Source: Rhodocyclales bacterium (lineage in GTDB: Bacteria > Pseudomonadota > Gammaproteobacteria > Burkholderiales > Rhodocyclaceae). Taken from it: a stretch of 36,315 nucleotides of DNA. Positions 35,110-36,315 of the stretch are shown in pieces. A model generated the notes under the pieces. That model was given only the letters and a program-made list of their open reading frames with translations, ran no database searches and was not told the DNA's origin. Every line of letters begins with the position of its first letter. The first letter of the stretch is position 1. Location of the stretch: contig JACPEH010000014.1 in NCBI GenBank assembly GCA_016183655.1, positions 1 to 36,315 on the forward strand, read 5' to 3'. A program made the position numbers and the translations under genes.

Positions 35110-35115
35110 TTAGAC
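35043..35115 (+). other. attC site 1
   Basis: R'' TCTAAC (35047-35052) and R' GTTAGA (35109-35114) enclose L'' CCATCATTCCA, a stem CACAGGACCTG/CAGGTCCTGTG (11 of 11) with the inner pair GCGGC/GCCGC, and L' TGAATTCAAAC. This is the ordered, mostly palindromic structure of integron attC recombination sites. Length about 70 bp. Confidence 0.85.
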
Positions 35116-35133
35116 CCAACAACTGGAGGCGTC

Positions 35134-36087
35134 ATGCCTGGCATTCCTATTCCTTGCGCAGAGGCCCAAAGAGATCATGGCATCACGTGCGAGCATGAAA
35201 CGATGCCCAGTGGAGAGAGGCGATTCCGGTTGTTGAGTCAGCGGGACGCAACCGCCTACATTCGAACGGAGGCACCGCCTCAAGGTGCATGGCAGCAGAG
35301 TCACTACCACAAGAAGGTCAAGGAAACCTTTCTCGTTCAGACAGGGTGGATGGGCTATGCGGAGGAGCGCGATGGGGGTGAGCCGGTCCTCTTCCTATGC
35401 AAAGAAGGCGACATCTTCACAACGCCACCAGAGGTTGTCCACAACGTCTACATGCCCGAAGGTGCGGTAATTCACACGGTGAAGCATGGCCCCGCTCTCG
35501 GCGAAGCGCGCTTGGTCGATTCGCGCACCAAGGCCTTCGACGCCAAGACTTGTGACATATCGGAAGCCGAACTCAAGAGGGCCGTTCCAATCGCTCAACG
35601 GTCCGAAGTTCACAAACCACCGGAACCCTATAGCGAAGCGTACCGACACTTTGATGCATTGATCTGGCAGGTTCCAGCTTGGGCAACCGCAATCGCTGCT
35701 GTCATCATGGCCGGCGTGACGCAGATTACGAAAGAGAGCGCAGTACTTGTCCTTGCCGGTATGCAGTCAGCGGAGTTTCTGGCGATCGCGTGTGCACTTT
35801 CTGGCTTCTTCTTTATCGTCTGTTCTCACGCCCTCTACCGCTTTCGATGGCATCAGGTTCTTACCAAGACGTACACGCCAGAGTTGCCACTTTGGTCTCC
35901 GCAGGTGTATCTCCAACTTCTAGTCAATGCAGAGGCGTTTGTCCTGTTCTTCCTTGCTGCGCAAGGTACTTGGCAAATCAACTGGAAGACACTCGCAGCC
36001 GTCTTCCTCGCCATCTCGTTACTACAAGAAGGCAGGCTCATTTGGCTAGGGCGCCGTGACGGGAAGCCTGTACAAACTAAAAGCTGA
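35134..36087 (+). CDS. Cupin domain fused to four transmembrane helices, cassette-borne
   Basis: 317 residues. The N-terminal half is a cupin: GAWQQSHYHKKVKETFLVQT plus G71 fits G(x)5HxH(x)4E(x)6G exactly (His57, His59, Glu64), and GDIFTTPPEVVHNVY fits the second motif with His103, so the metal site should be intact. From about residue 172 there are four hydrophobic helices (about 175-198, 203-231, 258-278, 285-305), the first starting IWQVPAWATAIAAVIMAGV. No enzyme active site is recognised in the membrane half. GGAGG lies 4 bases before the ATG. A cytoplasmic ligand-binding cupin on a small membrane bundle resembles the sensor-plus-pore layout of membrane effectors in defence systems. Function otherwise unknown. 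Confidence 0.8.
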   Translation: MPGIPIPCAEAQRDHGITCEHETMPSGERRFRLLSQRDATAYIRTEAPPQGAWQQSHYHKKVKETFLVQTGWMGYAEERDGGEPVLFLCKEGDIFTTPPEVVHNVYMPEGAVIHTVKHGPALGEARLVDSRTKAFDAKTCDISEAELKRAVPIAQRSEVHKPPEPYSEAYRHFDALIWQVPAWATAIAAVIMAGVTQITKESAVLVLAGMQSAEFLAIACALSGFFFIVCSHALYRFRWHQVLTKTYTPELPLWSPQVYLQLLVNAEAFVLFFLAAQGTWQINWKTLAAVFLAISLLQEGRLIWLGRRDGKPVQTKS

Positions 36088-36106
36088 GTTGGGTTGTACC
36101 GCCGCA

Positions 36107-36178
36107 GGTCTAACCCCTCCATCGAGCGGACATGCCACGGCAGGCTTCGCCTGCCGCGTCATGCCGCTCATGTCGAAC
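36107..36178 (+). other. attC site 2, interrupted at its R' box
   Basis: R'' is GGTCTAAC (36107-36114). The stem pairs GAGCGG-A-CATG with CATGCCGCTC, leaving one unpaired A, the kind of extrahelical base that directs integrase, and closes with GGCAGGC-TTC-GCCTGCC. L' reads TGTCGAAC (36171-36178), where GTTAGRC should follow. Instead the sequence continues GTGTGCGCC, the start of an intron. Confidence 0.78.
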
Positions 36179-36315
36179 GTGTGCGCCGGGCATGGCGCGT
36201 TACTTCGTCGGTGAAAGTCCGATGGCCAGGTTTGCAGAGCCGAAGGCAAGGAGAAGGGCAAGGGCGTCGCCGCGAGGCGGGGTCTGGAGGAAGCCCAATC
36301 CGAAACTGCGGGGCG
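36179..36315 (+). mobile_element. 5' end of a group II intron (probably class C, attC-specific), cut by the window
   Basis: Begins GTGTGCGCCGGGCATGGCGC, fitting the GUGYG 5' splice consensus and a domain I hairpin (GCGCC/GGCGC). TCGGTGAAAGTCCGA follows, a conserved domain I stem seen in many bacterial group II introns, then GGTCTGGAGGAAGCCC. The intron sits exactly after a stem-loop and short L' segment of attC, the kind of target used by class C introns. The reverse transcriptase ORF and 3' end lie outside the window. Orientation is the same as the cassette genes. Confidence 0.7.

Larger units (their letters stand above)
35110..36178 (+). mobile_element. Integron gene cassette 2 (cupin-membrane protein), interrupted end
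   Basis: Begins at TTAGACCC after the crossover point of attC 1. Its first bases GTTAGACC pair perfectly with GGTCTAAC at 36107-36114, the R'' of the second attC, confirming it is an independent cassette with its own attC. The last nucleotide of the R' box cannot be seen because a group II intron starts at 36179. Confidence 0.8.

Noticed and set aside
1..36315. tRNA, rRNA, tmRNA or riboswitch genes
   Set aside because: I looked in the intergenic regions for cloverleaf ends and known conserved cores and saw none; a covariance-model search would be needed to exclude small RNAs.

Overview
This is a 36.3-kb piece of a high-GC proteobacterial chromosome. Gene content and order (an rpfE-like gene, recJ, prfB, lysS, mnmC), heavy GC3 codon use and the many ATTCCGG-type palindromes suggest a betaproteobacterium, probably near Rhodocyclales. 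That placement is inference. Three stretches are clearly less GC-rich and look acquired: about 3000-5100, the fic promoter region near 6260-6320, and 34107-36179.

Layout. 1-655: tandem 184-bp palindromic repeats. 727-2949: a ketopantoate reductase gene and an MFS transporter. 2950-5146: an accessory island with a stub of an AAA/DUF4143 ATPase, an orphan operator-like cluster, a 46-residue secreted His/Cys protein outside the usual size cutoffs, and a membrane-anchored J-domain protein. 5147-6120: msrB-msrA on the minus strand. 6328-7500: a Fic AMPylase-type protein behind an AT-rich palindromic promoter.

7996-18563: a catabolic locus starting at a near-perfect sigma-54 promoter. It holds two periplasmic binding proteins, two Liv-type permeases, two ATPases, an iron-dependent alcohol dehydrogenase, a hotdog thioesterase and a GabD-type succinate-semialdehyde dehydrogenase. 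The best reading is import of a short hydroxy acid or diol (4-hydroxybutyrate is my favoured candidate) and its oxidation to succinate. Arrays of the same palindromic repeat family, with 123-bp and 152-bp units, split the locus.

19532-22290: an rpfE-like gene overlapping recJ. 22358-22858: a 501-bp near-palindromic element between convergent units. 22988-27291 (minus): an operon for a chemoreceptor without a periplasmic domain, a membrane NIT-like sensor and a PAS-PAS-GGDEF-EAL protein. 27623-31643: prfB with its programmed frameshift, a Phd/PIN toxin-antitoxin pair, an Ivy-like protein and lysS, so the usual prfB-lysS pair is split by an accessory module. 31945-33864: mnmC.

34107-36315 is the most novel part: two integron gene cassettes with recognisable attC sites. 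The first encodes a TIR-domain protein. The second encodes a cupin joined to four membrane helices. The second attC is interrupted exactly at its R' box by the 5' end of a group II intron that runs off the window. A TIR enzyme beside a putative ligand-binding membrane protein resembles the architecture of known TIR-based antiphage systems and may be an undescribed defence pair. No integron integrase is visible in the window.
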